A DNA stretch of 64,000 nt. It comes from Enoplosus armatus. Lineage: Eukaryota; Chordata; Actinopteri; Centrarchiformes; Enoplosidae. The stretch spans positions 16,250,148 through 16,314,147 of the forward strand of contig NC_092197.1 of the NCBI RefSeq assembly GCF_043641665.1. Reading direction: 5' to 3'. Below are positions 37,216 through 50,867 of this stretch, one piece after another. Each line of letters begins with the position of its first letter. Position 1 is the stretch's first letter. Both the position numbers and the translations under genes were made by a program. The notes beneath the pieces are model-generated. The model was given only the letters and a program-made list of their open reading frames with translations. It ran no database searches and was not told the origin of the DNA.

Positions 37216-38201
37216 TTACTTTTCTTGACTTATTGTTTCAGCTCAATTAGCATCCTCCATGGCTATATGTTACAGATACTTGGTTATGGGAAGCAAATGA
37301 GAGGCAAATCCTATTTAAGTCTAAGTATGTACGTTGTGTGTGGGTGGATGGAAGTGGGTATTGGAACAAAGAATCAGTTGATCATTTTATGGTATCTGCA
37401 TGTTTATGCATTCATGCCTGTGCGCAATGTGCTTTCATGCATTGCGTTGTATCTGTACGGTGTGTTTGCATGTGTGTTTGAATTCTATTTATGGCAACAA
37501 AAAAAAAGGGAAAAGGGAGGCCTTGAGGCCTGCTGCTTCCTGGTCTAATTGGCATGCTAATCATGTCTCTGTGGGTGGGATATCAGTGTGTGTGTGTGTT
37601 TGGGAAAGATCCATGACTTATCTCCAAAGGCAACGCATGACCGCGGGAGTCCTGTCCTCCTCACTGTCCTGCTCTGACACTCCCATGGCGAGAGGACGGA
37701 GTTTCTCTCAGCTGAGGAGAGATAGGCAGCCAGGAATCTGAGCCTCGGCCTATCACATGGTTTTGAGTCCAAATAAAACACTCCAGCATGTGTGTGGTAA
37801 TGAGGAGCTGTGTCTTTGTGTGTGAGTTATCTGTCAGTGGCCTCCTCCCATTAGTTTGGCTGAGCCTTTTCTCCTCTGTTGATGTTTGGATGTTTTCTCT
37901 TGTCCCCCCCCCAACCAGTACCCTTGAAGGCAATAAGGAAAAGAGGAAGGAATCCCACATCCTCTTTACCCTGAGGACCCCTGTTAGTCATGGCAGAATG
38001 ACCTCATAGTGGAGGATGCAGGGTCAGGAGGGCAGGACAAATAAGTTATGTCAAAGCACAGAAAGACAGAAATGTCAAGAAAAAGAGGGTGACGAGTAGA
38101 AGGAAAAGGAAGAAAAAAAGAAGGGCAACTTAAGTGAAGAAATAACTCCTGCTGCACCACATCTGAAGCCTTTGCCTAGACTTGACTGAGGCAGAGTGTC
38201 T

Positions 38202-38217
38202 GGGTCAGCCCAGGTCA
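38202..38217 (+). promoter_or_regulatory. DR4 nuclear-receptor element
   Basis: GGGTCA GCCC AGGTCA is a full match to the LXR-RXR and TR-RXR spacing. Confidence 0.4.
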
Positions 38218-39516
38218 GCCTCGCTCCATAATGTAAAATGCTCCGTCGGGAGGCCGGGGGATGACAGAAGCTAGGGGTTGATTAATGTATGACAGCCCAC
38301 TTGGAACATAAACAGCATGAATAGACTGTGTGAAGTCTTTCACGCTGCCACACTTCTTTATGTGCTTTTAGGAAACCAAACTCTGTGTTATCCCACGAGT
38401 TTTTGTTTGCATTTTGGTATATAAATGATTTCTTTAAACAAAAATCTACAGGTGCAGTAGGAATGAATTCCACCTGTTTCCAATTCAAATGAACTTGTTT
38501 TAAGTGTTTAAATCAGGTTTCATGTTTCTAGACTGTGGTGCACCAAACTGCCTTATTCAGTTTTCAAGATACAGAAAGTCATTTGTAGAAAATCCTTGAA
38601 CAAAGTTGATTTCTTTTGGAAACAGACTGGAATATTTTATCACTTTTCCACAATCTGAGGACTTTTTTTCCATTCTTTAGGTTTGTTAACACAGTTCTAA
38701 TAATAATGTAGCACAGTAACAAACAACATAATAGAGTCCTCTAAAAGACCAAAAATGTGTCAATTCTCGGGGCCTTTCAATATATTTTCTCTTTACAAAA
38801 AATGTTGTCCTCCCTTAATTAGTTTAAAAAAAAGAAAACTGAAACTTCTTTTGAAAGTCTTTAGGACCTTTGGGTGTCACTCATCATCATCCACCTGTTG
38901 TCCATTATGCAGTCAAGGCTCAACTCAGATTTAAGAATGTAGGAAAAAGGTCAAACTTATGTCTATGAACCTCTGGGTTCAAAGCAGGAGGTTGAAACCA
39001 GTTGTTTTTCAATTGTGTCATGAATAAGCCATCTAACTACTAATGGCTTTTTATCATAACTTCACCATTGCTGCTGCACATGAGCGCTTGGTTTGCATTT
39101 GTATTCATTTAAAGATTGCAACCCAGTTTTCTTCCAGAGCAATGCTTGTTTCTTGAGTGCATCCTAATACTTAAGACCACTATTCTTTTAGACTTAATAA
39201 TGACTCTTGACTATTCTTGGTGCTTTTGAGCCTTTTGATCTACTTTCTCTTTTCAGTGGGCAGAGTAAGAAAAAAAATCCCCCTTAACTTGGTGGAAAAA
39301 CCCGAGCTGAAGCTCCTTTTGAAAGTCTTGCTGGACAGCGTGTGTTTGTTGGAAAGCTGCCAGTGAAAATACAAGAGAGGGGAAGTCAGCAGACTGGCTG
39401 TCTTCTGTTCACTGTTGTTCAGATTGACTCTGTCAGGCCAGCCTTTGAGGCCCGTGATCCAGGTGGTCTGTCCTCCGCGGCGCCCTCTCTCTCCCCCTCC
39501 CTTCACCCTCCCTTCA

Positions 39517-39537
39517 CCCCCCCCCCCCCCCCCCCCC
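39517..39537 (+). repeat. Poly-C, 21 nt
   Basis: Homopolymer at the upstream edge of the CCAAT-box region. Confidence 0.95.
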
Positions 39538-39615
39538 TCTGCCTCGGCCATCCCGTGCCCACAAACATGCCCGGCATCAGCAGCTTCCTCCCAGAGCAGT
39601 GGTGTCTTCTCCCCA

Positions 39616-39744
39616 CCAATCGCAAGCCTCCGCAGCTATGGGCACATCGGCGTGAGCCAATGAACAACACCTGTTTCTCTCGAGCGTGGCTGTCCAATGC
39701 CAATCATAACACCCACTTTATTTGGCCTCTGTCGCGAAGCCAAT
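39616..39744 (+). promoter_or_regulatory. Cluster of five CCAAT boxes, possible alternative promoter
   Basis: CCAAT occurs at 39616, 39657, 39694, 39700 and 39740, all on the + strand, with spacings of 41, 37, 6 and 40. The surrounding sequence is GC-rich compared with the intron. NF-Y binds such boxes; no TATA box or clear first exon was found. Confidence 0.4.
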
Positions 39745-41383
39745 CCCAACACGTAATTCACGGGCATCCAGGCTATGAGAGGCGCAGGCAAAAAGAAACA
39801 CAAATTTTATCGCTGGGGAACGGACCTTCCAGAAAATGACTTTCCCAGCACAAGTGTCACAGCAAATGTGCGTTGCATCATTGCATCACTGGAAAAAAAT
39901 ATCTTGCAGTAAAGTGACCTTTTGATAGGACTGAGGGATCATTGTTCAGTGTTGAGACTGTGGAAAAATGACTCATTTTGTTGCCTTTTTAAAAGTGTGA
40001 AAGCTTTGCCTGTGTTTGTATGCACAGCTCGGCATTGTGGACAGGATTGCATACGTCTAACCTTTTCTTCCTATCCTATATAGATGTTGTCTTTTAATAG
40101 TGTTTTGTCTTGTTTTCTCAGAAATATAAACTGATGTCAGTTGTGTCCTTAAATCTCTTGAAACAAATTGACAACAAGCTAACAAATTAAAATATTCAAA
40201 GCACTAAAGTGTAGCTTGTTAGAATGGAAATTTAAGCAGTGATTTGACTTTTCCTTAATAATAATAATACAGCGTATCACGAATCACATGAGTTTATGCA
40301 ACGTCTGCTTTTGAACGATAACTTAATTTTGTCTTTTTCTCTAAAAGTAAGACCACCGGAATCCATGAAACTCTGATACGCTTCTGATGGTGCATTTAAG
40401 TGATTTAGCCTCCAGTTTATTGGAAGATAATGTATTATATGGTGACATTAGTATACACTTGGAGAGAAGACATGTGAGCTTTATTTATTTATTGTCCTTT
40501 ACAAGCGCTCTGAAGCCAGGACATTTTGGCCACAGTTTTAACTATTTTTGTTAAGGGGATCTGCAGTACACTCGACTGAAGCAGCCTTCTTCCCTGGCTC
40601 CTCCAGAAGTATCCAGAGAATACCAAAGACCGGAGCAGCAGTCAGTGCTGCTGTTTAACGCCAACACCTGGAGACGGATCCACTCTCAGGTGTTTGTGTT
40701 GTGCCCGTGCTGTCTAAACACAAATTAGCAGTGTTAGTCACGTCCCCGGCAGAACCGATGGGCTCCATAATGAAGGGGAACGTAAACATGGGTGAAAACA
40801 CAAGCATAGTAAGTAAAAGGGAGAGGGTAAAAAAGAGAGAGAAAGCAGGGCCGGGAAGCTGATGCAGGTATCTGTAGAGAGGAGAAGGAGCTGGCAGTAC
40901 TCTCGCCAGCGTGTCTTCCCAGGACATGAAAGACTTGCTGCTCCGTACTGGGATTATCCTCCACCTCTGGGGAGTCCCTCTGATGAGCAGAGAAGGCAGA
41001 AGGCAAGATGTGGAGAGAAATTGAAGGAAACAGGGACAGAGGAGAGGCAGGATAGGAGAAATTAAACGTGAGCGCACAAGCACCAGGGAGAGATAAAGAG
41101 ACACACATCCACAGGCTCTCATCCACATGGATGCCAACTCCACTTAAGGGCCTGCTGACGCTCACGACGCTTCAGCTGACCACCAGCTTTATTTTTTTTT
41201 CTTCCTCTTCAAAACGTGCTTCCAATCCCCCAAAGAATGGCCCGTGCTGGTAATTCACCAGAGAGTCATGTCCTTGTTTGATCTGAAACCATCCTGAAAA
41301 TCATCTCTGCAGGCTCTGACAATTTGAATCAGTTCCTCTCTGACAGAAAAGACTGAGCAGCAGATGCAGGTAACAGAGATCTG

Positions 41384-41527
41384 CACTGCAAAAATATCTC
41401 CGTCTTACCGAGAACAAATCAATGTGTTTCAAGAATATTCAAGTGTCATTTTTCTTTATTCTAGTGCAGCCATCTGCCCTAGTCTGTCTTGTTTCAATAT
41501 ACTTCTTGAGGTTCTTGATTTGCAGTG
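41384..41527. mobile_element. Small MITE with CACTGCAAA ends, 144 bp
   Basis: It starts CACTGCAAAAATAT and ends GATTTGCAGTG, an inverted pair. The interior has TCTTACCGAGAACAAAT and CTTGTTTCAATAT, reminiscent of a common fish element. The ends are short, so the call is moderate. Confidence 0.55.
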
Positions 41528-41579
41528 AAAACAGTGCTGCAATAAGGAAATGTTTATTCGAGTGACAGACCAGTCAAAG

Positions 41580-41735
41580 TCTTCAGCTTTGGTTGGACAA
41601 AACAAGCAAATTCAAGATGTGACCTTGGGTTCTGGGAACTTGTGATGGCATTTGTCCCCTATTTGAAATGTTAAATATGCAGCAATTGATAAATTGGAGA
41701 GAAAAAAAACTAATTGCAGGCCTAAATCAACTACT
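41580..41735. mobile_element. Dispersed DNA-transposon repeat fragment
   Basis: TTGGTTGGACAAAACAAGCA and GATGTGACCTTGGGTTCTGG, with an end resembling CTAATTGCAGGCCTAAAT, match the reverse-ordered body of the GGCTGCAACTAA family. Confidence 0.6.
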
Positions 41736-42328
41736 TTCAAAAATGGGTCATTTTTGAATTATTGTGCAGTAATTTGCTTTATTCACTCTTGATTCAAGAT
41801 ACAAACATTCTCTTCTTCTGGCAAAATTCAAGATGCATGTTTTGATTTTTCCACTTGGTCTAAGAAAACAGGACTTTTCGGACTCAATAACAGACTAAAA
41901 CGTGTTGCTGGTTGCACATTTGAAGCTCGCCAGCTGAATGAAATACGCGTTTGAAACAGAGCATTCAGTGGAATAAGGTTACACTGTTGACACAAGCTGT
42001 TTGAGTTGTCCATGTGAGTTATTTTGTTGATAATGGGCCAAAAGTGAATTGATTTTGTGTGTACTGGACAGACTGTGTGCAGTTGAGCAGGAGAAGGGGT
42101 GGATGGGCGGGGGAGTCGGGGTATTAAGGTCGGGCCTCATCAGTCAGTGCGACTATATTTTCATGATTTTGTTTATTTACCTTGGATACGGTGTCCCTCC
42201 GATCCGCCGCCCTGCAGGATTTTGTGTTATTTGTTTGCTGTGAGTCAATGTACCGATCCAAAGTACACTCCTCCAGTGACAATCACAGAACACACACATA
42301 CACCACACAACGATCAGGACATAATACA

Positions 42329-42341
42329 CCCCCCCCCCCCC
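42329..42341 (+). repeat. Poly-C, 13 nt
   Basis: Homopolymer. Confidence 0.95.
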
Positions 42342-42342
42342 A

Positions 42343-45300
42343 TTGAGGCGCGTGTGTTCCCCCGGCTCGCAAGGCCTCTTCCTGCAGCACGTAGACACAT
42401 AGTTTCCCACCGCCGCCACCACCCACCCCCAATCTCATCCCCTCCGACTGGCCCCCAGGGTCCTGAGCTTTCTCTGAGACTTTCTCTGCTCTGTGTTTGA
42501 TTCTCTCTCATCTATCTATGAATCTCTCTATCTCTCTGTCTACATGTCCATCTATTGATCAATCTATCTCTGCCCATCCTCCCCTTCACCCTTTCCCTTT
42601 ATCTCAGGCTTGTTCCCCAGAGGAGGGGGGGGGGGGGGGGGGCAGTTACAGCTCAGGGCCAGGAGCCAGAACCTTCTCCATTTGGATTTCATTACAAACA
42701 GACCAGCATGTTACCGAAGAATAATAATCAGAGGAAAAAATGAAAGAAAAAGGAGGGGGATGTCTCAAAGGCTTGTAATACAGTCATTAAATTCAAGCTT
42801 TCCACAGAAGAAAGGGTCTGATATTATTTCTGTGTCCCAAAACCTAAATGTGAACCAGCTTCTTTTGTCTTGGCTGACACTAATTGAAAAGGATCTGTTA
42901 TCCTAAATCATATGTAAACATGTCCAGCTTTGTGTAAGAGAACAGTAACCATTTTTATGGGCCGTGATACTGCCTCTCCGGGGGGGGGGGGGTATATGGG
43001 GCGCCGTGTTCACCAACATCTGCCTTGGGCCTAGTCCAGGTGTTGTACAGGATCAAACAGCACTCAACTTTTGATGTGTTTCAGTGCTTCCTCAATACAA
43101 ATGGAAATCGTTCATCACCTGCTGCCTCTGAACAAGTCATCAAGTGGCAAATTCCTCATCCTGATGTCACCAGAGGGAAGGGACAGTTTGTTTTTCCTCC
43201 TTAGTAATTGGCATAATTATTCTCCACAGACTGATGGCTTTATGACCACTGAGTCATAGCAAGACACTTTCAAAGCGAGTGAACACACCTTGTAGATTAA
43301 TGACTCTTCCACTCCTCCACATCAGTGGCTGTTTTCCCTCTTCCTCATTTAGAATCTAAATTAACCTCTTTGGTTTAAGATGAACAACGTTATTAGTTTG
43401 GTTTGAGTGGTTGCCCATTTCATGACACATGGCAGATAAAGATCTTTTGTTGTATTAGCGAAGTGGTAGCAGAAACTGTAACAGTGACAGGAGGTAAAAA
43501 TATTCGAGCAGTGCACGATCAATTCCTGTTTGTGTTTCTTTGGTGTGTCAAGACTGACCAATTTATCAGTGGATTTTTTCATGCTTACATCTGCTGAATA
43601 TGTCATGTCTTACGCCATTTGTGTATACTTTCTCTCCCTGCCTTTCATTTCAGTACAGAAAGTACTAATCTAGCAAAGGCAGTTATCCGATGCCTCATAC
43701 AGTAGCTGCTGTTGTTAAATTACAATCAATCTTGTGTTTTGCATTCAAGTTATTATCTCTCTGTGTTTGTGTGTCTATGTATATGCTCGGCCATGTGCCT
43801 TCAAGTGTGTTTTGGCAGTGAGCGAGCCAGATAAGGGCCTGTTTCATGATTTTCATCTCTGGGTGCAACAAAAGAGGAAGCTCTATGAATCGTGGCTTCC
43901 TGGCTGCCTTGCATTTCCCCGGTTACTTGGATTCGCACAACAGTCTCAGACATAACAGCTCAGAGGGCCTTAACAGCACAAATATCAGATTTGTTTTTGT
44001 TTAGCTGAATCTATAATACAGGAAAACCATTAATGCTCAGTGGCAGGGGTTCCACAAAGATAAGAGGATGAGTCGAAGCTCTTGTCGTCAGTCTGCAGAC
44101 TTCACAAATCAATCTCTACTTCGTCTGGAGTTTATTAACTTAGTGCTCCCTTGCTACTTGCTAAGCTGCCATGTTGCTGAAAAGGTAACAAGTCCTCAAA
44201 AAGAGCCAAAGAGCATCAGTTGCGAATGTAATCATCCTTTGCTGAAGGCCGCTCCACAGGCTGCAGTGGTAATTATCGCTCCATGCCATGTCTTTGATCA
44301 ACATGCTATTGTCAGTTGCTGCTCCTGATTTAATATGCCGACTGAAGGACAGCCAGTGTGATGCATCCACCACGCTGGCTGTCATTCATCTGTTTGTTAT
44401 CCTTATATCCTTCTCAGTATTCTTTGTGTCTTGCGTCCGTCTCTCCACTCGTTGCTCATCGATTTCAGACAAAGCAACAGTCATGAGGGAGGGAAAGGTG
44501 CGTATTCATAGTCCAAAACAAAGCAGACTACTAATACTTTTAGTGGAGACCACCACTCTGCTCTGCCATTAAGGGTTGGGGTTTGATAGCATTTGGTCAA
44601 ATATGAATCCCGTATTTAATCCGTTCATCCAATCTGAATCCTTGGTCAGTTGTAAATAATTGATTATTAAGTACCTAAACTCAGACAAAAGACTCCAATG
44701 GATGGAAGAAGCTATTGGAACTCAACCCTACAGCCATTAAAAATAATGTTTGCATATGTTGCATGTTTGCTATGCATAGCCAAATTATACTTGCATCGTG
44801 AAAAGAGTTTTTGACACTGCTATCCTTAGCCTACATTGACTTTTCCCATGCAATACTTCACCTCAAATCCATCTTTGAGCTTGGAAGGTAACTGTAAGGA
44901 ACTTGCACAGTGTTTTCTGGAGAGCAGTGGATGTGGTCACTTATAATTCAGTCGCCATAGGATTCCAATAGTGACATTCTTTCATGGCAGGGAAAAAAAG
45001 GATCAAAACATACATAGAAACTTCACAACACCTACAACATATGGAACGCCTCTACTGTCCATCTGAATGGTCAGTACATTGCACAACCTCATAGTTTTGT
45101 CAAAATATGATTAAATACACTACTTCTGTCAGAGCTTTCAAGCATCTAGGAGGGTGATAGCACTAGTTTTCCAAAAGAGACCTTTAACACAGGCTGCAAT
45201 TATGATATCAGGATTAAGAAAATGGATGACATAAACATTGCATAAACATATAAAATGATCCCTTACACTATTTTATTTACAGTTGCTTAACCAAACTGTT

Positions 45301-47064
45301 ATTGTCCTCTCTCCACATTCCTTTAGATCAGTCTCTTCTATAAGTTAACTGGAACATGACAAGTAGCACTTCAGATACTTACACCGAAGTGCTTTCAGGC
45401 TGCTACTTTCAGCAGCATTCGCTCAGCCTCGTCTTGCGTAGCTCCGCTCCCAAGCTGGCTGCTGCTCTGGCTCTGAGCTCCCAGAGAGAGATGGTATATC
45501 ACCTCTGAGCTAAAGAGAACAATTAGGCCATATCAGCAGATCAGAGTGTTGGCAGTCGGGGCACAGTAAGCAATAGTGCCAGTAATCTGTGGCTTAGCTG
45601 GCACCTAGCCACGGCCAGCCGCGGCTTCGTGGCCTCTTCAGACACTTAAGAGTCACAGAGGGCACCGGCATGCCCCAGGAACTGGCGCTTTCGTCCACAT
45701 GCTATCAGGCCAATGAATTGAAATGGGTGGAAAATAAAGGGAGCCTGCAAGAGACAGAAACGAGTAAAAGGGGAGGTGGGAGGGAAAGAATTAAGTCTTT
45801 AATGAGGGCAGTTTTTTCAGCAGGCAAAAAGAATCGGGTTATATCAACACTGTATCAAATGATGGTTGTTAGTGGCCCACCTACTGTGAAATTATGGGTG
45901 GCCTGTTTTGGGTCTTTTCTGCCACTTATCTCACATTAAGGCCTTTTTTCTTTTGCTCTAACATTCTCTATTTTAGTTGTTTGATGGATTCCAGCAGATA
46001 GGGGCTTTAACGGACAGTAAAGAAAAAAAGGGGCTTAGATACTTTCGATTTGAGCTGTCACAAAGGTGCAGCTAAAGTTGCAGCTGCTCTGCCTGATCAT
46101 ATCTCATCTTGACAGAAGTAGCTGTTTAAGCAAACGCCCCTATCACTACATGGAATTTTGCACCTTCCTCAAGCCTCATTTACTGCAATGAGGATGCAGG
46201 ATTAAAAGTAATGAGTGTGGGGAAAACACAGTGTATTATTTTCTCCGGTAGTGGATCTTTAATTGTGCAGGGATTATAAGCACAAAGACCAAGGGGAACA
46301 AATGACTGAGAACAAAACCCTGTTTTCATCAAGCATCCTTTGCGCAATAAGTAAGGCTGTGATGTCCTTTGCCTATTTCTCAGTTGTCCTTTGCTTTAAG
46401 TCTCAGAGGTGCTGATCAAATGCTACTGTCTGCAACTATTTATGTCTCTGGATGTTTTGTGCATTTGCTTGCATCATGTTTTTTCCTAATCAGTCCCAGG
46501 TTTACATATTCATTTTAAAAAGTGCACTTTCCATCTTGCCGACATATAGTAATGAATGAGATATTCTGACAAAATAAGATATGAAAAGAAAGAACCATCA
46601 TCGAGTCAGCACTGACCGTAATTCAGCCCAGAAGTGAGATATCAGGGTCCATTTGTTCAACCCACAACAACGCGGACCTGCTTTCAGCATGAAAATAGCT
46701 TCCAAGTAGGCTACATGAGCAGTATACAGGAGGAGAACAAGTGTAGTCTTTATTTATTGATTAATTGATTGCATCATCCCTGACCACTGAAGCGCTATAT
46801 GTCCATAGTGAAACCAGAAAGCAACAAGGGACACTGGAGGGGGCCTAGATCAATTTAATTATGCTTTACGAGGCACTCCAGAGGAAAAACGGGGTTATGC
46901 GTCTGAGTTGGGGTAGATTTATAGAAATTAGTCGATGGAAAGGTATCTGAGCTTTCAGACAGACTAATGACAAACATTTGAAGAACTCCAAAAACCATGC
47001 AATGTTGATTGCCACTGAGGATAGAATAGAAAATTCAGCTGTAATGGTATATTCATTTAGTGGT
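42343..47064. other. Intronic, no gene seen
   Basis: Apart from two poly-G runs, nothing recognisable; a few CNE-like AT/GC mixed blocks cannot be judged without alignment. Confidence 0.55.
42625..42642 (+). repeat. Poly-G, 18 nt
   Basis: Homopolymer. A second G-run of 13 nt lies at 42980-42992. Confidence 0.95.
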
Positions 47065-47270
47065 CCCGCAACTACAAGACAATTATTGCCTCCAAATTCT
47101 GATAATCCATTAATCATTTAAGTCATTTATCTAGCTAAAATAGATAAAAAGTAAATACATTTACTGGTTACAGCTTTTAAAATGCAATGATCTGTCACTT
47201 TTCTCTGTTTTATATCATTGCAGATTGAAAATCTTTGTATTTAGAGTCTTGGTCTGACAATATTTTTAAA
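47065..47270 (+). mobile_element. Dispersed DNA-transposon repeat fragment
   Basis: TTAATCATTTAAGTCATTTA is followed by TTACAGCTTTTAAAATGCAA and TCTCTGTTTTATATCATTGC, in the same order as in the copies at 29.5 and 37.0 kb. Confidence 0.55.
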
Positions 47271-47383
47271 AAGTGCAGAGCAACAGTAACCATAGCCAGT
47301 ACTCATCATGTTTTACATCACCCGTTGACATGTCATCAACCAGTTATGAACCCACCCCTTGCGCCAACTCCCTGCCACCCTAA

Positions 47384-47428
47384 ACACACACTCCCCCACA
47401 CACACACTCCCCCACGCACACACTCCCA
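47384..47428 (+). repeat. Short tandem repeat of CACACACTCCCC units
   Basis: Three imperfect units of about 14-16 bp. Confidence 0.8.
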
Positions 47429-47572
47429 CTACCTCTCCCCTATCCACAGAGTAAACACATCAGACCCTTATTTACTCTTTGAACCTTAACTGAAGGGACC
47501 AGATTAGTCTGTTTATATAGTGGAAAACAGTAGACAGACATTCCCTGATTAATGAGCAAACACGCATATACT

Positions 47573-47574
<2 letters not shown>

Positions 47575-47634
<60 letters not shown>
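47575..47634 (+). repeat. (CA)n, 60 nt
   Basis: The longest CA tract in the window, thirty uninterrupted units. Confidence 0.95.
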
Positions 47635-47635
<1 letters not shown>

Positions 47636-50600
47636 GTGTGTCACTCAAAACATGTTGATTGACATTGGGTATTTCTTTTAAATTACAGATAGAGAGTGTG
47701 ACGCTGAAAACAAAAGGCTGATGAATAATGGTCTAATTGTTGGAGCCCACAGAGAGACGTAGACACACAGAACACATGGAAGATTGAATGAAATATCAGC
47801 CGGCTGTCGTCATGGTGATATAGACATCAGTGGTAAAAACTCTCAAAATGAAGCTCTTATACCAACTCCTGTGTTATTTTGGGCTCTGGGTTTTTTATAC
47901 GCAACCGACTGAATCTCAGGGGTTTTTTGTTGAATCTTTTTCCCCTCTTCTCTCCTCTTCCTCAGAACACAACCGGAGAAATGCTAATGACTAGTGTTTC
48001 ATCCTGACTGTGCTCTGGTGCTCTGTGCACAAAACTGACTCACCTGCCTCTCCTAAAACGTCCCTGTGAATAATAAAAAAAATCAGCTTGTCGCCTCAAA
48101 TCAACAGAAGAAATAGATAAAACAACAAAAAACTAAAAAAAACAGGACTGCGTTATTGTTGACAGGGCCGCAGTTTCATCCAGTTTTCTTCCTCTGAGGA
48201 ACCGCAGTTTGCTAATGCGCTGCTTGTGTAGGTGCAAGTGACTCATGACTGCTTCATTTACGCCAAACTCCATGAAATGATCGTTTTTTTCCTGGCTGCC
48301 GTCTCTCCAATGGCATCATCCCTCGACTGACCCATTGCCAGCAGGGTGGTATAGAAAACCCATTGTCTGTGCAGGGATCTGCTTGGAGCCAGTCTGATTT
48401 TTCTTTTTGTTTGAGTGTATTTGTGTGTGTTTGTGCTGTAGTGAAAGATCTAACAAACTCTCAGGAGAATGTGGGATTGGACAGAAGCTATAGGGGTATT
48501 AACCTAAAACTGGCACTGCTCTATGCGTCCTTTTTGTGAGCGCAGACTATCCAAAGCATTATGATTTCTGCCTATTGACAGTCAATTCCACTCATCGTGA
48601 GTGAAGAGATTTAAAGGCAAAATGGCAACGAGACATAAAGTATGTGATTTACTGAGATTTATGAGCTCTCCCTTTCTGTTTTTGCTGCATCCCACGCCCT
48701 CGTGTTCCACTAAATCTCCACTGTGGCACTAGTAGATGAATAATAGAGGAGACTTAGCTGCCAAGTGAAAAATGAGCATCTGCCTGCCTGTGCATGGGCA
48801 CATACTTGTAAATTGTGAATGTGTTTTAAAAAAAGGGAAGACAACACAGACTGGTGTCCAGAAGTAAGGTGAAAGAGACATCGATAGGGGAAAATATGTC
48901 AAGCTAGAGAAGTCACTTCTGAGAAAAGAAAGAAAAAAGCAGACTTATAGGTTTCATCTGCTCTCAGGATGGTTCAGACTATTGTGGGGGGTGGGGGGGG
49001 GGTGTAGGGGTGCACTTTTCATCTATAATGCATCATCCCTTGCGGGGCAGAGGCAACACGAGCTCATGGGCTAGTTAGGGAATGCAACCATTGGTATTAG
49101 CTCTGCACCCAGCTGAGTCATTTGTATTCCATAAAAGATGTGTGGGGGCAGTGGTTCCTAATCTAAACCAATTAAAAAACTACAAGTTTGTGATAACATT
49201 GGGAAAACAGGGAAAGCCTAATCACAGTTGAAAGGAATAAAAAAAACTTTTATAAAGGCTAAAATAAACATCATTTTGTGGAGCAGAAGTATGCATCTTT
49301 CTTATATTAATGGTTGATGTATTGTAATTTTTTATCTCAAGGCTCCTTGAGGGGTCTTGACCCCAAATTGGGAACCACTGCGATGGGAGGAACTAGACTG
49401 CTAAATCAGAGAGGCTGTTTCAATGTACCAGCTCCACAGAGATCAGACAATTGTGTCCCCTTTTATCAGCCTTGCAGTGAAGCCTTGTGTTTCATTCGAC
49501 TCATACAGCCAACAGAGGTTGTAAATGACAAAGAGAACTAAGGAGAGATGGAAAGTTAGCTGTGACAGAGGCCCTTCAGCCCGCCGCCTTTCACCAGTGG
49601 GTCTGTTAAGCTGACAAATAGTGCACACTCTGTTGCTTCAGGACATGCTTTCCTCTGCCAACAATTAAGAATATCAGGGAGTCAGTGTAACTATAGAGAC
49701 CACAGAGCATCCTCCTCTTCCTCTCCACCAGCTTTTCATTTAACCTTATACCTAAGTGGCAAAATAGACCCCAAAAATCATATGAGCGTTTTCTGATCTG
49801 CCACTATAGTATAGGTCTGGTTAAAGTTAGGGTCACCATCGTGGGTAACAGCTTTGAATGCCCAACCATTCACACCGATTCTTTGTGTTTAAAGCTTGAA
49901 GTGGAGTCTAACCTCTCTTTCTTCATTAAAACATTTTCAACTTGTTGTTCATGCTGCCCTGACCAAAGCTGCACCCAAACCCATCTTTCAATGGCAAGCA
50001 CGATCCCTCTAAAATCCCGTCTTCGCTTTCATTCTGAACCAACCCGAACAACTTAAATGCTGAACAACTTGACAGCTGGTGCCATTATTCTGGAAGCCGT
50101 GGTCATTAATCACAACTGCAACAAATCACCTGTCAGGAAAACGTAAATATAGGTTGTTTCAAGTGCTTGAAGAAACACCATACGCTGCTGTTGTTCTGTT
50201 GAGGGCCGTCCCCCTTTCATCTCATCATCCATTCACATCTCAATCATCCATTTGTCATATTCTAAATGCGCAAGCCAGCAACAGCCGGAACACAAATTGG
50301 CAAATTTCCTTTGTGTAATCGCACCCAATGGCAAAACAAAAGAGCGGGAAAGGCGAGAGCGAGGGAGGAAAGCATTGTTTAGAAATAGGAGATGCTTGTA
50401 TGGAGTACAGAAGTGATAAGTGGAGGACTCTGTCTGCGCCTGCCTGTAAGATGGGCCCTAATTTGCTTATTTGTAGCTGTCAGTTGTGCTTTTGTGTGCC
50501 CAGCGATACAAGGCAATAGACAGGCAGAGGCTGCAAACAGCAATGCTCAGAAGCACTTTTCAACCCTTCTCGAAACATGACTCAACCTTTTTTGTATATA

Positions 50601-50867
50601 TCTGCACACAGGGAACTTGGACGACTACAACTCATTTCTTGGATGCTTCAATGGTTTTTATTGCCCCCCTCCTCCCCTGCCCTGCCCTGCCCTCTTTCAC
50701 TGATTTGCTGAATACACACACTCTTATCTAATCTTGCGAGCATGTTTGTTTTATGCTTTTTGTATGAAGCCTGCCATGTTTTCTCAAGACTGCTGGTAAA
50801 GCGTGTTTCATTTTCAACAGGTTGAGATGAAAGGGGTAAATGAAGAAATACAAGCATGAGTGTCAAT
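47635..50867. other. Intronic, no gene seen
   Basis: Unique-looking sequence with one G-rich tract near 48990. Confidence 0.55.
48985..49010 (+). other. G-rich tract
   Basis: G-runs of 6, 10 and 4 separated by T or TGTA, G4-prone. Confidence 0.7.

Noticed and set aside
39342..39839. 165-codon open frame on the + strand
   Set aside because: It is mostly low complexity (a Pro run from poly-C), has no recognisable domain, and overlaps the CCAAT cluster. Such open frames are expected in GC-rich stretches.
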